The notes: generated from the letters alone by a model not told the origin. Counted from the stretch's first letter, positions 7,965 through 16,622 are shown. The stretch: 37,660 nucleotides of DNA from DATHVR01 sp035461175 (GCA_035461175.1 DATHVR010000136.1:1-37660); one strand, 5' to 3'. Translations and numbers: made by a program.

Positions 7965-9319
7965 CCGCTCCTTCGGTCTCGACCACGCCGCTGGTCGTCA
8001 CGAAGCGGATGGTGGAACACCCCTCGGATTCGCACACGCTGGAGCGTTACCGCGCCACCGGCGGTTACGAGGCGGCCCGCCAGGCGCTGGGAATGACCCG
8101 TGACGAGCTAGTGGAACTGGTCAAGGAGTCGGGCCTGCTCGGCCGGGGAGGCGCCGCCTTCTCCGCCGGCATGAAGTGGAGCTTTCTCGCTCCCGACCGG
8201 CCCGCCTATCTGGTGGTGAACGGGGACGAGTCGGAGCCGGGAACCTTCAAGGATCGCCAGCTCCTCGAGCGCGATCCCCACCAGCTGATCGAGGGGATCA
8301 TCATCGCCTCCTGGGCCAACGAGGTCCCCCACGCCTTCGTCTACATCCGGGGCGAGTATCCCAAGCCGGCCCGACGTCTCCAGGCCGCGGTCGACGAGGC
8401 GTATGCAGCCGGCCTGCTGGGCAAGGACATCATGGGGACCGGCTACAACCTGGAGGTAACGGTCCACCTCGGCGCCGGCGCCTATATCTGCGGCGAGGAA
8501 ACCGCCCTGATCAACTCGCTCGAGGGGCGGCGGGGCGAGCCCCGGCTCAAACCCCCGTATTTTCCGGCCGCCGTCGGCCTCTACATGAAGCCGACCATCG
8601 TCAACAACGTCGAGACGATCTCCAACCTCCCCCACATCGTCGAAAACGGCGCCGAATGGTTCAAAGACCTGGGTCACGGCGCGGACACCGGCACCTTCCT
8701 CCTTTCGCTGTCGGGCCACATCAACCGTCCCGGCAACTACGAGTTGCCGCACGGGATCACCTGGCGTCAGCTCTTCGACGAGGTAGGGGGCGGGATCCCC
8801 GACGGCCGCCGGCTCAAGATGTGGATTCCCGGCGGAGCCTCGGCCCCCTGGTTCAATCCCGACGATCATCTCGACCTCGAGATCACCAAGAACGCCGCCG
8901 CCGGTGCGGGGTCGATGCTCGGCTCGGGAGCGGTGGTGGTGATGGACGACACCACCTGTGTGGTGCGGGCCGCTGAGCGGGTGGTGCGCTTCTTCGCCCA
9001 CGAGTCGTGCGGGCAGTGCACACCCTGTCGGGAGGGCACGACGTGGCTGGAGATGATCCTGCGCCGGATCGAAGCCGGCCAGGGGCGGCCGATCGACGCC
9101 GATCTGCTGCTCGACGTTTCCGACAACATCTCGATCGGCCTGGGATGGCCGCCCAAGCAAACCACGATCTGCCCGCTGGGACCCTCGGCGGTTTCCCCGA
9201 TCATCTCGATCATGGGTTACTACAAGGACGAGGTGATGGAGCACATCCACACCGGGAGCTGCCCGTTCCAAGAAGTCGGACGTCGGACGTCGGAAGTCGG
9301 AAGCATCAATGACGACTGA
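7961..9319 (+). CDS. nuoF: NADH-quinone oxidoreductase subunit F
   Basis: This is the 51-kDa subunit that binds NADH and FMN and carries [4Fe-4S] N3. It has 452 residues from a GTG overlapping the nuoE stop; the frame is open further upstream, but only as a shadow of nuoE. Seen: GRGGAAFSAGMKW (61-73) and VNGDESEPGT for nucleotide/FMN binding, GAGAYICGEETALI, and the N3 ligands C350, C353, C356 (SCGQCTPC) and C404 (TICPLG). Odd: after the normal end of the protein (GSCPFQ) the last residues, EVGRRTSEVGS, are encoded by a four-unit heptamer repeat (9274-9301). The 3' end overlaps nuoG by 11 bases. Confidence 0.96.
   Translation: MTAPSVSTTPLVVTKRMVEHPSDSHTLERYRATGGYEAARQALGMTRDELVELVKESGLLGRGGAAFSAGMKWSFLAPDRPAYLVVNGDESEPGTFKDRQLLERDPHQLIEGIIIASWANEVPHAFVYIRGEYPKPARRLQAAVDEAYAAGLLGKDIMGTGYNLEVTVHLGAGAYICGEETALINSLEGRRGEPRLKPPYFPAAVGLYMKPTIVNNVETISNLPHIVENGAEWFKDLGHGADTGTFLLSLSGHINRPGNYELPHGITWRQLFDEVGGGIPDGRRLKMWIPGGASAPWFNPDDHLDLEITKNAAAGAGSMLGSGAVVVMDDTTCVVRAAERVVRFFAHESCGQCTPCREGTTWLEMILRRIEAGQGRPIDADLLLDVSDNISIGLGWPPKQTTICPLGPSAVSPIISIMGYYKDEVMEHIHTGSCPFQEVGRRTSEVGSINDD
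9274..9301 (+). repeat. Heptamer array inside the 3' end of nuoF
   Basis: Four tandem 7-base units AGTCGGA, CGTCGGA, CGTCGGA, AGTCGGA. They encode the NuoF tail, and the last unit with the next two bases (GGAAG, 9299-9303) lies 5 bases before the nuoG ATG, where it can serve as the Shine-Dalgarno. Confidence 0.85.
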
Positions 9320-11780
9320 GCAGCAGACCGAGATGGTCACCTTCACCGTCGATGGGGTCGAGATGTCGGCGCCCAAGGGGGAGTTGTTGATCCGGGCCGC
9401 CCAGGACAATGGCGTCTATGTCCCCCGGTTCTGCTGGCACCCGCGTATGCAGCCGGTGGGTATGTGCCGGATGTGCCTGGTCGAGATGGAGGGTCCGCGG
9501 GGGTCGATGATCGTCACCGCCTGCACCACCCCGGTGGCCCAGGACATGAAGATCGACACCCGCAACGCCACCGTGGGCAAGGCCCAGGAGGGCATCCTCG
9601 AATACCTGCTCATCAACCATCCCCTCGACTGCCCGGTGTGCGACAAGGGCGGTGAGTGCCCCCTCCAGGATCAGACGATGGCCTACGGGCCGGGTGAGAC
9701 CCGGTTCGTGGAGGAGAAGCGGCATTACGAGAAGCCGATCGAGATCTCCGAGTTGGTGATGCTCGACCGTGAGCGCTGCATCCTGTGTGCCCGGTGCACC
9801 CGCTTCTCCGAGGAAATCTCGGGCGACCCGTTGCTGGAGTTCATGGATCGGGGCAACCTGACCCAGGTCAACACCTTCCCCGACGAGCCCTTCCGGTCCT
9901 ACTTCTCCGGCAACACGGTCCAGATCTGCCCGGTGGGCGCTCTCACCGCCACCGCCTACCGCTTCCGGGCCCGTCCCTGGGATCTGCGCGCGACCGCCTC
10001 CGTCTGTCCTCACTGCTCGGCGGGCGACGCCATCACGGTCCAGACCTCCCAGAACGAGGTGCTGCGCTTCCTCGGGATCGACAACGCCCACACCAACCGC
10101 AGCTGGCTCTCCGACAAGTGCCGATTCGGCTTCGAATACATCAACTCACCCGATCGTCTCCAGACTCCATTGGTTCGAAACGCCGCCGGCGAGTTGCAGC
10201 CCGCCACCTGGGCCGACGCGCTCGACACGGTGGCCGAGCGGCTGGGAAGGCTCGTCAGTGAGCACGGCGGCGGGGCCGTGGCCGGGCTCGGCGGTGCCCG
10301 GGGCACCAACGAGGACGCGTATGCGTTCTCGAAGTTCATGCGCACGGTGATCGGGACCAATCACCTCGATTCACGCCTCGACGACGCTCCCGCCTCCCAG
10401 TTCCTGGCGGCGGTGGCGGATCGGGGAGTGATCTCCGACATTGACCATGCCGCCACCATCGTGGTCTGGGGGCCTGACCTCAAAGAAGAGCACCCCACTC
10501 TCTATCTCCGCGTCCGGGCGGCCGCCAACGGGCACGATCCCAAACGGATCATGTCCAACTCCGACGGTCTCACGATCCGGCGCCCCGGGGCGAAGCTGAT
10601 CGTCATCCATCCCCGCCGAACCGGCCTGGACGGTCTCGCCCGTCACACCCTGCGTTACCGCCCCGGCTCGGGCGGCGAGTTGCTGGCAGCGCTGGCGGCC
10701 GGGGAGCATTCGTCCATCGACGAGGCCCTGGGGTCGGGTCCGGTGGTGGCCCTGGTGGGCCGGGCCAGCCTCACCGACGATCCCCGCTTGGCCGAGGGTG
10801 CCGCCGCCTGGCTGCGCGACAAGGGCGCCCGTATCCTCCCGCTCGCCCGGCGGGCCAACACTTTTGGCGCCCTCGACATGGGCGTGGCTCCCGATCTGCT
10901 GCCCGGACGGGTTCCGGTGGGTGAGGGACTCGACGCCTGGGGCGATGAGGTGCCGGTGGCGGCGGGCCGCGACACGGCCGGAATCCTCAACGGGGCCATC
11001 TCGGGAGCCATCAAGGCGATGGTGCTGATGGGCGCCGATCCGGTGGCCGACGTGCCCGACCGCGAGGCCGCCACCGCCGCACTGCAGGCCGCCGACTTCG
11101 TGGTGTCTCTCGACCTCTTCGTCAACGCCTCCAACGCCTACGCCGATGTCGTGCTCCCCGCCCTCGGTTTTGCCGAGAAGGAGGGGACCGTGACCAACCT
11201 CGAGGGCCGGGTGCAGAAGGTGAATGCCATCGTTCCGGGAGCAGGCCAATCCCGGGCCGACTGGTCGGTGCTTGATGACATCGCCCGCCGGATGGGCAAG
11301 GATCTCGGCCTGGCGGGAGCGGCACAGATCGGAAAGGAGATCGCCGCCGTGGCCCCGGCCTACGCCGGCGTGACCTGGGACCTGCTGGAGTGGGAGGCCC
11401 GGGACGGAGCCGTCGTGCCCTATGACGGGGCGCGCCAACCGCTGGAGTACATCCCGGTGGCGACCGCCCTGCCCTCCGCCTCCGCGGACATGGTCCTCCA
11501 CTCGGCCCGGACGATGTACGACGACGGTGTGCTGATGCGCCACGGGCTCTCCCTCCATCGACTGGCACCGGGTGCGGCCGCCCATCTCCATCCCGACGAC
11601 GCCCGCCGTCTCGGAGTCACGGTCGGCGACGAGGTCAGCATCGACGCCGGTGACGTCACGGCCCGGCTCCCGGTGGTGATCGACTCCTCGCTCCATCACG
11701 GTGTCGTCTACGTCCCCTTCAACCAACCCGATGGCCCGGCGCTGGGCTCCAACCCGGCGGTAACCGTCTCGGCGGTCTAG
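9309..11780 (+). CDS. nuoG: NADH-quinone oxidoreductase subunit G
   Basis: This 823-residue iron-sulfur subunit of the NADH module passes electrons from NuoF towards the quinone arm. Ligands seen: [2Fe-2S] N1b C42, C53, C56, C72; N5 H104, C108, C111, C117; N4 C157, C160, C163 and the Cys of ICPVGALT. Then follows a molybdopterin-oxidoreductase-like region (QTPLVRN, GLGGARGTNEDAYAFSKF) and a C-terminal MopB/aspartate-decarboxylase-like barrel (about 720-823). Odd: at the N7 position the pattern is C233, C236, D240, C271, so the third Cys is replaced by Asp. The stop is TAG and, unlike its neighbours, nuoG is not coupled to the next gene: 288 bases follow before nuoH. Confidence 0.95.
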   Translation: MTTEQQTEMVTFTVDGVEMSAPKGELLIRAAQDNGVYVPRFCWHPRMQPVGMCRMCLVEMEGPRGSMIVTACTTPVAQDMKIDTRNATVGKAQEGILEYLLINHPLDCPVCDKGGECPLQDQTMAYGPGETRFVEEKRHYEKPIEISELVMLDRERCILCARCTRFSEEISGDPLLEFMDRGNLTQVNTFPDEPFRSYFSGNTVQICPVGALTATAYRFRARPWDLRATASVCPHCSAGDAITVQTSQNEVLRFLGIDNAHTNRSWLSDKCRFGFEYINSPDRLQTPLVRNAAGELQPATWADALDTVAERLGRLVSEHGGGAVAGLGGARGTNEDAYAFSKFMRTVIGTNHLDSRLDDAPASQFLAAVADRGVISDIDHAATIVVWGPDLKEEHPTLYLRVRAAANGHDPKRIMSNSDGLTIRRPGAKLIVIHPRRTGLDGLARHTLRYRPGSGGELLAALAAGEHSSIDEALGSGPVVALVGRASLTDDPRLAEGAAAWLRDKGARILPLARRANTFGALDMGVAPDLLPGRVPVGEGLDAWGDEVPVAAGRDTAGILNGAISGAIKAMVLMGADPVADVPDREAATAALQAADFVVSLDLFVNASNAYADVVLPALGFAEKEGTVTNLEGRVQKVNAIVPGAGQSRADWSVLDDIARRMGKDLGLAGAAQIGKEIAAVAPAYAGVTWDLLEWEARDGAVVPYDGARQPLEYIPVATALPSASADMVLHSARTMYDDGVLMRHGLSLHRLAPGAAAHLHPDDARRLGVTVGDEVSIDAGDVTARLPVVIDSSLHHGVVYVPFNQPDGPALGSNPAVTVSAV

Positions 11781-11830
11781 CACCGCTGTTCTCGCACGAG
11801 GATTGTCCCCCGGAGCTCTGTCCGCGGACG

Positions 11831-11857
11831 TGGTGGTGAGTGGTGGGTACTGGGTGG
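11831..11857 (+). repeat. GT-rich repeat (TGGTGGGTACTGGGT family)
   Basis: TGGTGGTGAG TGGTGGGTAC TGGGTGG resembles the arms found at nuoL-nuoM (16641-16670) and moaA-mobA (22501-22529). This is a single arm here, without an opposite arm. Confidence 0.6.
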
Positions 11858-11877
11858 CCCCCCCTTGTTCCGCGGAG

Positions 11878-11920
11878 CTTTGTCCCCCGGAGCGGAGCGA
11901 GGGGGGAAGGGACCCCCGCC
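11878..11920 (+). repeat. GC-rich dispersed element, copy 1
   Basis: It begins CTTTGTCCCCCGGAGCG and continues AGCGAGGGGGGAAGGG then CCCCGC. It is nearly identical over about 35 bases to 33899-33940 upstream of nuoL2. The CCCCC/GGGGG ends can pair to form a small hairpin around GGAGCGxAGCGAG. Confidence 0.75.
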
Positions 11921-12068
11921 GGTGGTGGTGGGGCAATGACACAGGCGGATAGGGGGCGGCCCGATGGGCCGGGTGAACCCGTCTCCCCGGGCGAGGGTTT
12001 GTCGGGGTCCCCGGCCACTCCCTAATCTCAGGCTCGCTCATGATGGCCCGTTTCACCCCCGACCCCTG

Positions 12069-13145
12069 ATGGACTGGATCGACGTCCTCATCATCGTGGT
12101 CAGGGTTCTCATGGCCTTCGTCCTGCTGCTGCTGCTCACCGTCATCAACGTGTGGGCAGAGCGGAAGGTGGTGGCCGATTTCCAGAACCGTCTCGGCCCC
12201 ATGCGTGCCGGTCCGTTCGGGATGTTCCAGACCTTGGCCGATGCCATGAAGCTGCTGTTCAAGGAATCGATCGTGCCCCGCCAAGCCGAGGTGGGCATCT
12301 ATCTGGCGGCCCCGTTCCTGGCTGTGATTCCCGCCTTCCTGATCTTCCTCAATGTCCCCTGGGGCCGCCCGTTCACGATCGGGGAGCGTCAGATCGCCCT
12401 GCAGGGTGTGGACCTCAATGTCGGGCTCCTGTTCGTGCTTGCCTTCTCGTCGATGGCCGTCTACGCCGTGGTGCTGGCGGGATGGTCGTCGGGATCGAAG
12501 TATCCGCTGCTGGGTGGCATCCGCGCCACCGCCCAGGCCATCTCTTATGAGGCCTCGATGGGACTGGCGATGGTGTCGGTGGTGATGTTCTCGGCCACCC
12601 AGGGCGACGGTGGAAGCCTGATGCTGTCGGAACTGGTCGCCCGTCAGGCCGGGACCTGGGCCGGCTTCATTCCCCGGTGGAACATCATCCCCCTCTTCGT
12701 GGCCTTCGTGATCTTCTTCATCTCGATCGTGGCCGAAACCAACCGTGCCCCCTTCGATCTGGTCGAGGCCGAACAGGAACTGGTGGGCGGGTTCCACACC
12801 GAGTACTCGGGCATGCGCTTCGCCATGTTCTTCCTGGCGGAGTACATCAACATCTTCTCGATGTCGGCGCTGGCCACCACTCTCTTCCTGGGAGGATGGA
12901 ACGGCCCTACCTGGGACGGTGTGCTGCCGGCCTTCATCTCCGGCATCCTCCCCACCGTCTGGTTCCTGCTCAAGACCTATGTCCTCGTGTTCATATTCTT
13001 CTGGATCCGGGCCACCCTGCCTCGGCTCCGCTACGACCAGTTGATGCAGCTGGGTTGGAAGCGCCTGATTCCCGGGGCGCTCCTGTGGCTGGTCCTGTCC
13101 ACGGTCGTGATCGGTTTCCGCCAGTTCGGGGCACCATGGAGCTGA
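12069..13145 (+). CDS. nuoH: NADH-quinone oxidoreductase subunit H
   Basis: This membrane subunit (358 residues) joins the quinone site to the proton-pumping arm. Seen: RVLMAFVLLLLLTVINVWAE-type first helix, VADFQNRLGPMRAGPFG with TLADAMKLLFKE (quinone-tunnel loop), AETNRAPFDLVEAEQELVGG, and about eight hydrophobic helices. I chose the ATG at 12069 (MDWIDVLI); the frame is open 35 codons further upstream, but that part is Pro/Arg-rich and not family-like. There is no clear Shine-Dalgarno. It is followed after one base by nuoI. Confidence 0.95.
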   Translation: MDWIDVLIIVVRVLMAFVLLLLLTVINVWAERKVVADFQNRLGPMRAGPFGMFQTLADAMKLLFKESIVPRQAEVGIYLAAPFLAVIPAFLIFLNVPWGRPFTIGERQIALQGVDLNVGLLFVLAFSSMAVYAVVLAGWSSGSKYPLLGGIRATAQAISYEASMGLAMVSVVMFSATQGDGGSLMLSELVARQAGTWAGFIPRWNIIPLFVAFVIFFISIVAETNRAPFDLVEAEQELVGGFHTEYSGMRFAMFFLAEYINIFSMSALATTLFLGGWNGPTWDGVLPAFISGILPTVWFLLKTYVLVFIFFWIRATLPRLRYDQLMQLGWKRLIPGALLWLVLSTVVIGFRQFGAPWS

Positions 13146-13146
13146 C

Positions 13147-13791
13147 ATGGGCGTGATCGCAGAACTTTTCAAGGGCCTCAAGGTCACCGGAATGGAGATG
13201 GTCCGGACCGTGACCGGACGGCGGATGCTCACCACCCAGTATCCCAAGGAGTTCCGGCCCAAGCCGCAGCGCTTCCACGGGCGCCACGTGCTCAACCGCT
13301 ATCCCGATGGGATGGAGAAATGCATCGGTTGCGAGCTGTGTGCCGGTGCCTGTCCTGCCCGCTGCATCTACGTGCGTGGCGAGGACAACGATCCCCAGAA
13401 CCCCACTTCGCCCGGCGAGCGATTCGGGTTCGTCTACGAGATCAACATGCTCCGCTGCATCTTCTGCGGTCTGTGTGTGGAGGCCTGCCCCACCGAGGCC
13501 ATCACCATGACGCAGCTGTTCGAGATGTCGACCACCAACCGGTCCGATGCGATCTACACCAAACAGGAGCTGTTGATGCGCCCCGACGGTTCGGTGCCCC
13601 ACATGTTCCCCGACGATCCCCTGGCCGACATGAACGAGCTCAATTCGGCCGACGGCTGGGTGCGGGCCACCGCCCCCTCCGGGTACGCCGAATACGAGGG
13701 GATCAAGATGTGGCAGGGAACCCCCGGATCGGGCGACTGGTCCCCGGAGCCGTCCCAGGACGAGATCGATTCAACCGGCAGTGACGCATGA
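13147..13791 (+). CDS. nuoI: NADH-quinone oxidoreductase subunit I
   Basis: This 8Fe-8S ferredoxin-like subunit carries clusters N6a and N6b to the terminal N2 in NuoB. It has 214 residues, with two classic motifs: C59, C62, C65, C69-Pro (CIGCELCAGACP) and C104, C107, C110, C114-Pro (CIFCGLCVEACP). The N-terminal amphipathic part (LFKGLKVTGMEMVRTV) lies against the membrane. It has about 50 more residues than the cluster 2 NuoI, mostly at the C-terminus (GDWSPEPSQDEIDSTG). The stop overlaps the nuoJ ATG (ATGA). Confidence 0.96.
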   Translation: MGVIAELFKGLKVTGMEMVRTVTGRRMLTTQYPKEFRPKPQRFHGRHVLNRYPDGMEKCIGCELCAGACPARCIYVRGEDNDPQNPTSPGERFGFVYEINMLRCIFCGLCVEACPTEAITMTQLFEMSTTNRSDAIYTKQELLMRPDGSVPHMFPDDPLADMNELNSADGWVRATAPSGYAEYEGIKMWQGTPGSGDWSPEPSQDEIDSTGSDA

Positions 13792-14384
13792 GCGCTGAGG
13801 TGGTCGTCTTCGTCTTGATGGGGCTCACCTCGCTGGCGGGGGCGGTGACGGTCGTGATGGCCCGCAATCCGGTCTACTCGGGGATGGGCCTGCTCGGCAC
13901 GATGCTGTCGCTGGCGGTCATCTACGTCGCCCAGTTGGCCCATTTCGTGGCGGCCATCCAGATCATCGTCTACGCCGGGGCGGTGATGACCCTGTTCCTG
14001 TTCGTGATCATGCTCATCGGCGTCGACAAGTCCGAGGACACCTCGGAGAACCTGCCGCGCCAGCGCCAGATCGTGGGCGTGATATCGCTACTCGCGGTCG
14101 GCCTCGCCGTCTACCTGGGCTTCTCGTCGGGATTCGACTGGGTCCCGGGTGCCCCCGGCGATCCTGCTCCGGGCGCCGCCAACGGCACGGTCGAGGCGAT
14201 CGGTGAGTCACTGTTCTCGACCTGGGTGCTCGCCTTCGAGGTGACGGCACTGCTGCTCACGGTGGCCGCGGCCGGGGCCATTGCGCTGGCGTATTACAAG
14301 CGCGGCGGCGTGGACGGCGGAGAGGCATCGACCTCCGACCTCCGACCTCCGACCTCCGACCCCGCACCGGAGGTGCGGCAGTGA
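13788..14384 (+). CDS. nuoJ: NADH-quinone oxidoreductase subunit J
   Basis: A membrane-arm subunit with five helices and 198 residues; it includes the conserved TM3 region (FVAAIQIIVYAGAVMTLFLFVIMLIG) that forms part of the proton path near the quinone site. Odd: after the last helix and a KRGG basic patch the tail reads TSDLRPPTSDPAP, encoded by a reverse-orientation heptamer array (14331-14360). Its stop overlaps the GTG of nuoK. Confidence 0.95.
   Translation: MSAEVVVFVLMGLTSLAGAVTVVMARNPVYSGMGLLGTMLSLAVIYVAQLAHFVAAIQIIVYAGAVMTLFLFVIMLIGVDKSEDTSENLPRQRQIVGVISLLAVGLAVYLGFSSGFDWVPGAPGDPAPGAANGTVEAIGESLFSTWVLAFEVTALLLTVAAAGAIALAYYKRGGVDGGEASTSDLRPPTSDPAPEVRQ
14331..14360 (-). repeat. Heptamer array in the 3' end of nuoJ (reverse orientation)
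   Basis: Four units of ACCTCCG plus AC; on the minus strand the unit reads CGGAGGT, a one-base variant of the CGGAAGT heptamer. It is translated as part of NuoJ. It faces the forward array at 14683 across nuoK. Confidence 0.8.
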
Positions 14385-14677
14385 CTGATTGGTACATGTT
14401 GCTGGCCGCCGCCCTCTTCCTGATCGGGGCGATCGGGATGCTGGTGCGGCGCAACGCCCTGGTGATGTTCATGTGCGTCGAATTGATGCTCAACGCCGTC
14501 AACCTGACCCTGGTGTCGGCGGGCCGGGCGCTCGACGACATCAACGGCCAGGTCGCCACCTTCTTCATCCTGGTGGTGGCCGCCGCCGAGGTCGTGGTGG
14601 GGCTGGCCATCATCGTCTCCATCTTCCGCCAGCGCGCCACCGCCTCGGTCGACGCCCTCTCGGAGCTCAAGGGATGA
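14381..14677 (+). CDS. nuoK: NADH-quinone oxidoreductase subunit K
   Basis: A small three-helix membrane subunit (98 residues) in the proton-translocating arm. It has the conserved Glu residues of TM2 and TM3: CVELMLNAVNL and AAAEVVVGLAI. The GTG start overlaps the nuoJ stop. Its TGA overlaps an ATG that opens a 20-codon mini-ORF leading to nuoL. Heptamer arrays in opposite orientations flank the gene. Confidence 0.96.
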   Translation: MTDWYMLLAAALFLIGAIGMLVRRNALVMFMCVELMLNAVNLTLVSAGRALDDINGQVATFFILVVAAAEVVVGLAIIVSIFRQRATASVDALSELKG

Positions 14678-14736
14678 TTGAGAGTCGGAAGTCGGAAGTC
14701 GGAAGTCGGAAGTCCGGCAGCGAGGTGGTCAAGTGA
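14674..14736 (+). CDS. Candidate coupling mini-ORF nuoK-nuoL (cluster 1)
   Basis: ATG overlaps the nuoK stop (ATGA) and TGA overlaps the nuoL GTG (GTGA). It encodes MIESRKSEVGSRKSGSEVVK (20 residues), mostly from the heptamer array. A GAGG 7 bases before the nuoL GTG lies inside it. It more likely passes ribosomes on than makes a useful peptide. Seen directly; translation is inference. Confidence 0.4.
   Translation: MIESRKSEVGSRKSGSEVVK
14683..14714 (+). repeat. Heptamer array nuoK-nuoL (cluster 1)
   Basis: Four perfect AGTCGGA units followed by AGTC, beginning 6 bases after the nuoK stop codon. Confidence 0.9.
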
Positions 14737-16622
14737 CCGACTTTCTGTGGTTGCTGCTCGTTCTTCCGCTGGCCGGGGCGGTGTTTCTGCACTTCTTCGG
14801 GCGTTATCTGAGGGAGCCGCTCTCGGGGTGGGTGGCTTCGGCCGCCACCGGGGCTGCCTTCGTGGTGGCGGCGATCGCCGCCATCCCCTTCTTCCAGGGC
14901 GGCGAGGTCGAAGCCGAGCACATCATGCTGTGGGAGTGGATGCCGGCGGCGGGGGCCGTGTTCGAGCTGCAGTGGGATCCGCTCTCGGCCCTGATGACCC
15001 TGGTGGTGACCGGGGTGGGTGCTCTCATCCATGTCTTCGCCATCGGCTACATGCACGGGGACGAGCGTTTCGCCCGCTTCTTCACCTACCTCAACCTCTT
15101 CATCGTCTCCATGCTGACGCTGGTCCTGGCCGGCAACTACGCCATGTTGTTCGTGGGCTGGGAACTGGTCGGGTTGTGCTCCTACCTGCTGATCGGGTTC
15201 TGGTTCACCCGCCCCTCGGCCGCCGCCGCGGCCAAGAAGGCGTTCGTGGTCAACCGAATCGGCGACTTCGGCTTCCTGATCGGACTGATGGTGATTTTCG
15301 CCACGTTCGGCACGCTCTCGTTCACCGGCGTGTTCGAGCGGGTTGGCGACGAGCTCACCACCGGGGTCGCCACCGCCATCGGGTTGCTGCTCCTGGTGGG
15401 AGCGGCCGGCAAGTCGGCCCAGGTCCCGCTCTACGTCTGGCTGCCCGACGCCATGGCGGGCCCGACTCCGGTCTCGGCGCTCATCCACGCCGCCACCATG
15501 GTGACGGCCGGCGTCTACGTGATCGCCCGGTCGGCGCCCATCTTCGCCGAGGCTCCGGTTGCCTCGGGGACGGTGGCCGTCATCGGTGCCCTCACCGCCA
15601 TCTGGGCGGCTTCGATCGCCCTCGCCCAGCGCGACATCAAAAAGGTCCTCGCCTACTCGACCGTTTCCCAGCTCGGCTACATGTTCATGGGAGTCGGCGC
15701 CACCGCCTATGTGGCGGGCGTGTTCCACCTCATGACCCACGCCTTCTTCAAGGCGCTGCTCTTCCTGGGGGCGGGCTCGGTCATCCACGCCATGTCCGAC
15801 GAGCAGGACATGCACAAGATGGGTGGCCTGTGGAAGAAGATGCCCATTACCGCCACCACGATGGGAATCGCAACCCTGGCCATTGCCGGGATTCCACCCC
15901 TAGCGGGCTTCTGGTCGAAGGACGAGATTCTCGGCTCCCTCTTCGCCCGCGGCGGGCTGTTCTCGGTCCTGTGGGTGGTGGGCCTTGTGGCCGCCCTCAT
16001 GACCGCCTTCTACATGACCCGCCAGTGGGTGCTGGTGTTCTGGGGAGAGCCGCGCTGGGACGAGGACACCCATCCCCACGAGTCACCTCCCACCATGACC
16101 ATCCCTCTGATCGTGCTGGCGGTGCTCTCGGTCGGGGCCGGGTTCCTGAACACGCCGTTCCGCTTCGCCCTCGAACACTTTCTCGAGCCCGCCTTCGAAG
16201 GCGTGACCCTGCAGCATCCGCCGGATGGTTGGGGGATGTTCCTCCTGCTGGCCGGTCTCTCGGTGCTGGCGGGAGTGGCCGGGGCGGTGGCTGCCTGGCT
16301 TTCTTACAACCGGCCCGCCGAGCTGTGGCAGCGGTTCGAGCAGGGATTCGGCCGGGTGTGGACGGCGTGGGAGAACGCTTATCAGGTCGACGACATCTAC
16401 GGGGCAACCGTCGTCGCCCCGGGCCACAAGCTGGCCGAGGCCGCCGCCTTCACCGTGGACGCCAAGGGCATCGATGGCGCCGTCAACGGGGTGGGCTGGG
16501 TCTTCCGCCGTCTGGGTGGGGCACTGCGGGGTGTGCAGACGGGCTACGTGCGAAATTACGGCGCCGCGTTCACCGCCGGGATCCTGGTAATCCTGGTCTG
16601 GCTGATAGCGAGGGGAATGTGA
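14733..16622 (+). CDS. nuoL: NADH-quinone oxidoreductase subunit L
   Basis: This is the distal antiporter-like proton-pumping subunit with its long lateral helix (629 residues). Seen: GWELVGLCSYLLIGFW with the conserved TM5 glutamate (E144), AGKSAQVPLYVWLPDAMAGPTPVSALIHAATMVTAG region, DIKKVLAYSTVSQLGYM, HAFFKALLFLGAGSVIH and AGIPPLAGFWSKDEIL. The GTG start has GAGG 7 bases upstream and overlaps the stop of the mini-ORF. Its stop overlaps a GTG opening a 59-codon mini-ORF that reaches nuoM. Confidence 0.96.
   Translation: MTDFLWLLLVLPLAGAVFLHFFGRYLREPLSGWVASAATGAAFVVAAIAAIPFFQGGEVEAEHIMLWEWMPAAGAVFELQWDPLSALMTLVVTGVGALIHVFAIGYMHGDERFARFFTYLNLFIVSMLTLVLAGNYAMLFVGWELVGLCSYLLIGFWFTRPSAAAAAKKAFVVNRIGDFGFLIGLMVIFATFGTLSFTGVFERVGDELTTGVATAIGLLLLVGAAGKSAQVPLYVWLPDAMAGPTPVSALIHAATMVTAGVYVIARSAPIFAEAPVASGTVAVIGALTAIWAASIALAQRDIKKVLAYSTVSQLGYMFMGVGATAYVAGVFHLMTHAFFKALLFLGAGSVIHAMSDEQDMHKMGGLWKKMPITATTMGIATLAIAGIPPLAGFWSKDEILGSLFARGGLFSVLWVVGLVAALMTAFYMTRQWVLVFWGEPRWDEDTHPHESPPTMTIPLIVLAVLSVGAGFLNTPFRFALEHFLEPAFEGVTLQHPPDGWGMFLLLAGLSVLAGVAGAVAAWLSYNRPAELWQRFEQGFGRVWTAWENAYQVDDIYGATVVAPGHKLAEAAAFTVDAKGIDGAVNGVGWVFRRLGGALRGVQTGYVRNYGAAFTAGILVILVWLIARGM

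Larger units (their letters stand above)
11781..12068 (+). other. Repeat-rich spacer nuoG-nuoH
   Basis: This is the longest gap in cluster 1. It holds a truncated CCCCCGGAGC piece (11806-11820), a GT-rich repeat (11831-11857), and a GC-rich element (11878-11920). I see no convincing gene, promoter or T-tailed terminator. A 61-codon open stretch (11840-12025) does not reach nuoH and has no supporting features. Transcription of nuoH onward could be reduced or re-initiated here (inference). Confidence 0.6.

Noticed and set aside
11840..12025. 61-codon plus-strand frame in the nuoG-nuoH gap
   Set aside because: Made of repeat sequence, does not overlap nuoG or reach nuoH, and has no ribosome site. 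Unlike the six bridging mini-ORFs it cannot couple genes.
10371..13295. 974-codon open frame on the minus strand
   Set aside because: Antisense to nuoG, nuoH and nuoI, with composition rich in His/Gln/Gly/Asp typical of mirror frames in high-GC genes; no domain and no start site. Other long minus-strand frames (8108-9409, 16570-18243, 29955-31538, 33795-35408) fail for the same reason.
14683..14714. Heptamer arrays considered as CRISPR or as an origin with iterons
   Set aside because: The units are contiguous 7-mers without spacers, there are no cas genes, and there is no replication gene or AT-rich region nearby.
14678..16618. Long plus-strand frame running across nuoL in another phase
   Set aside because: A shadow of nuoL. 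Only its last 60 codons, after the nuoL stop, are of interest and are listed as a mini-ORF.
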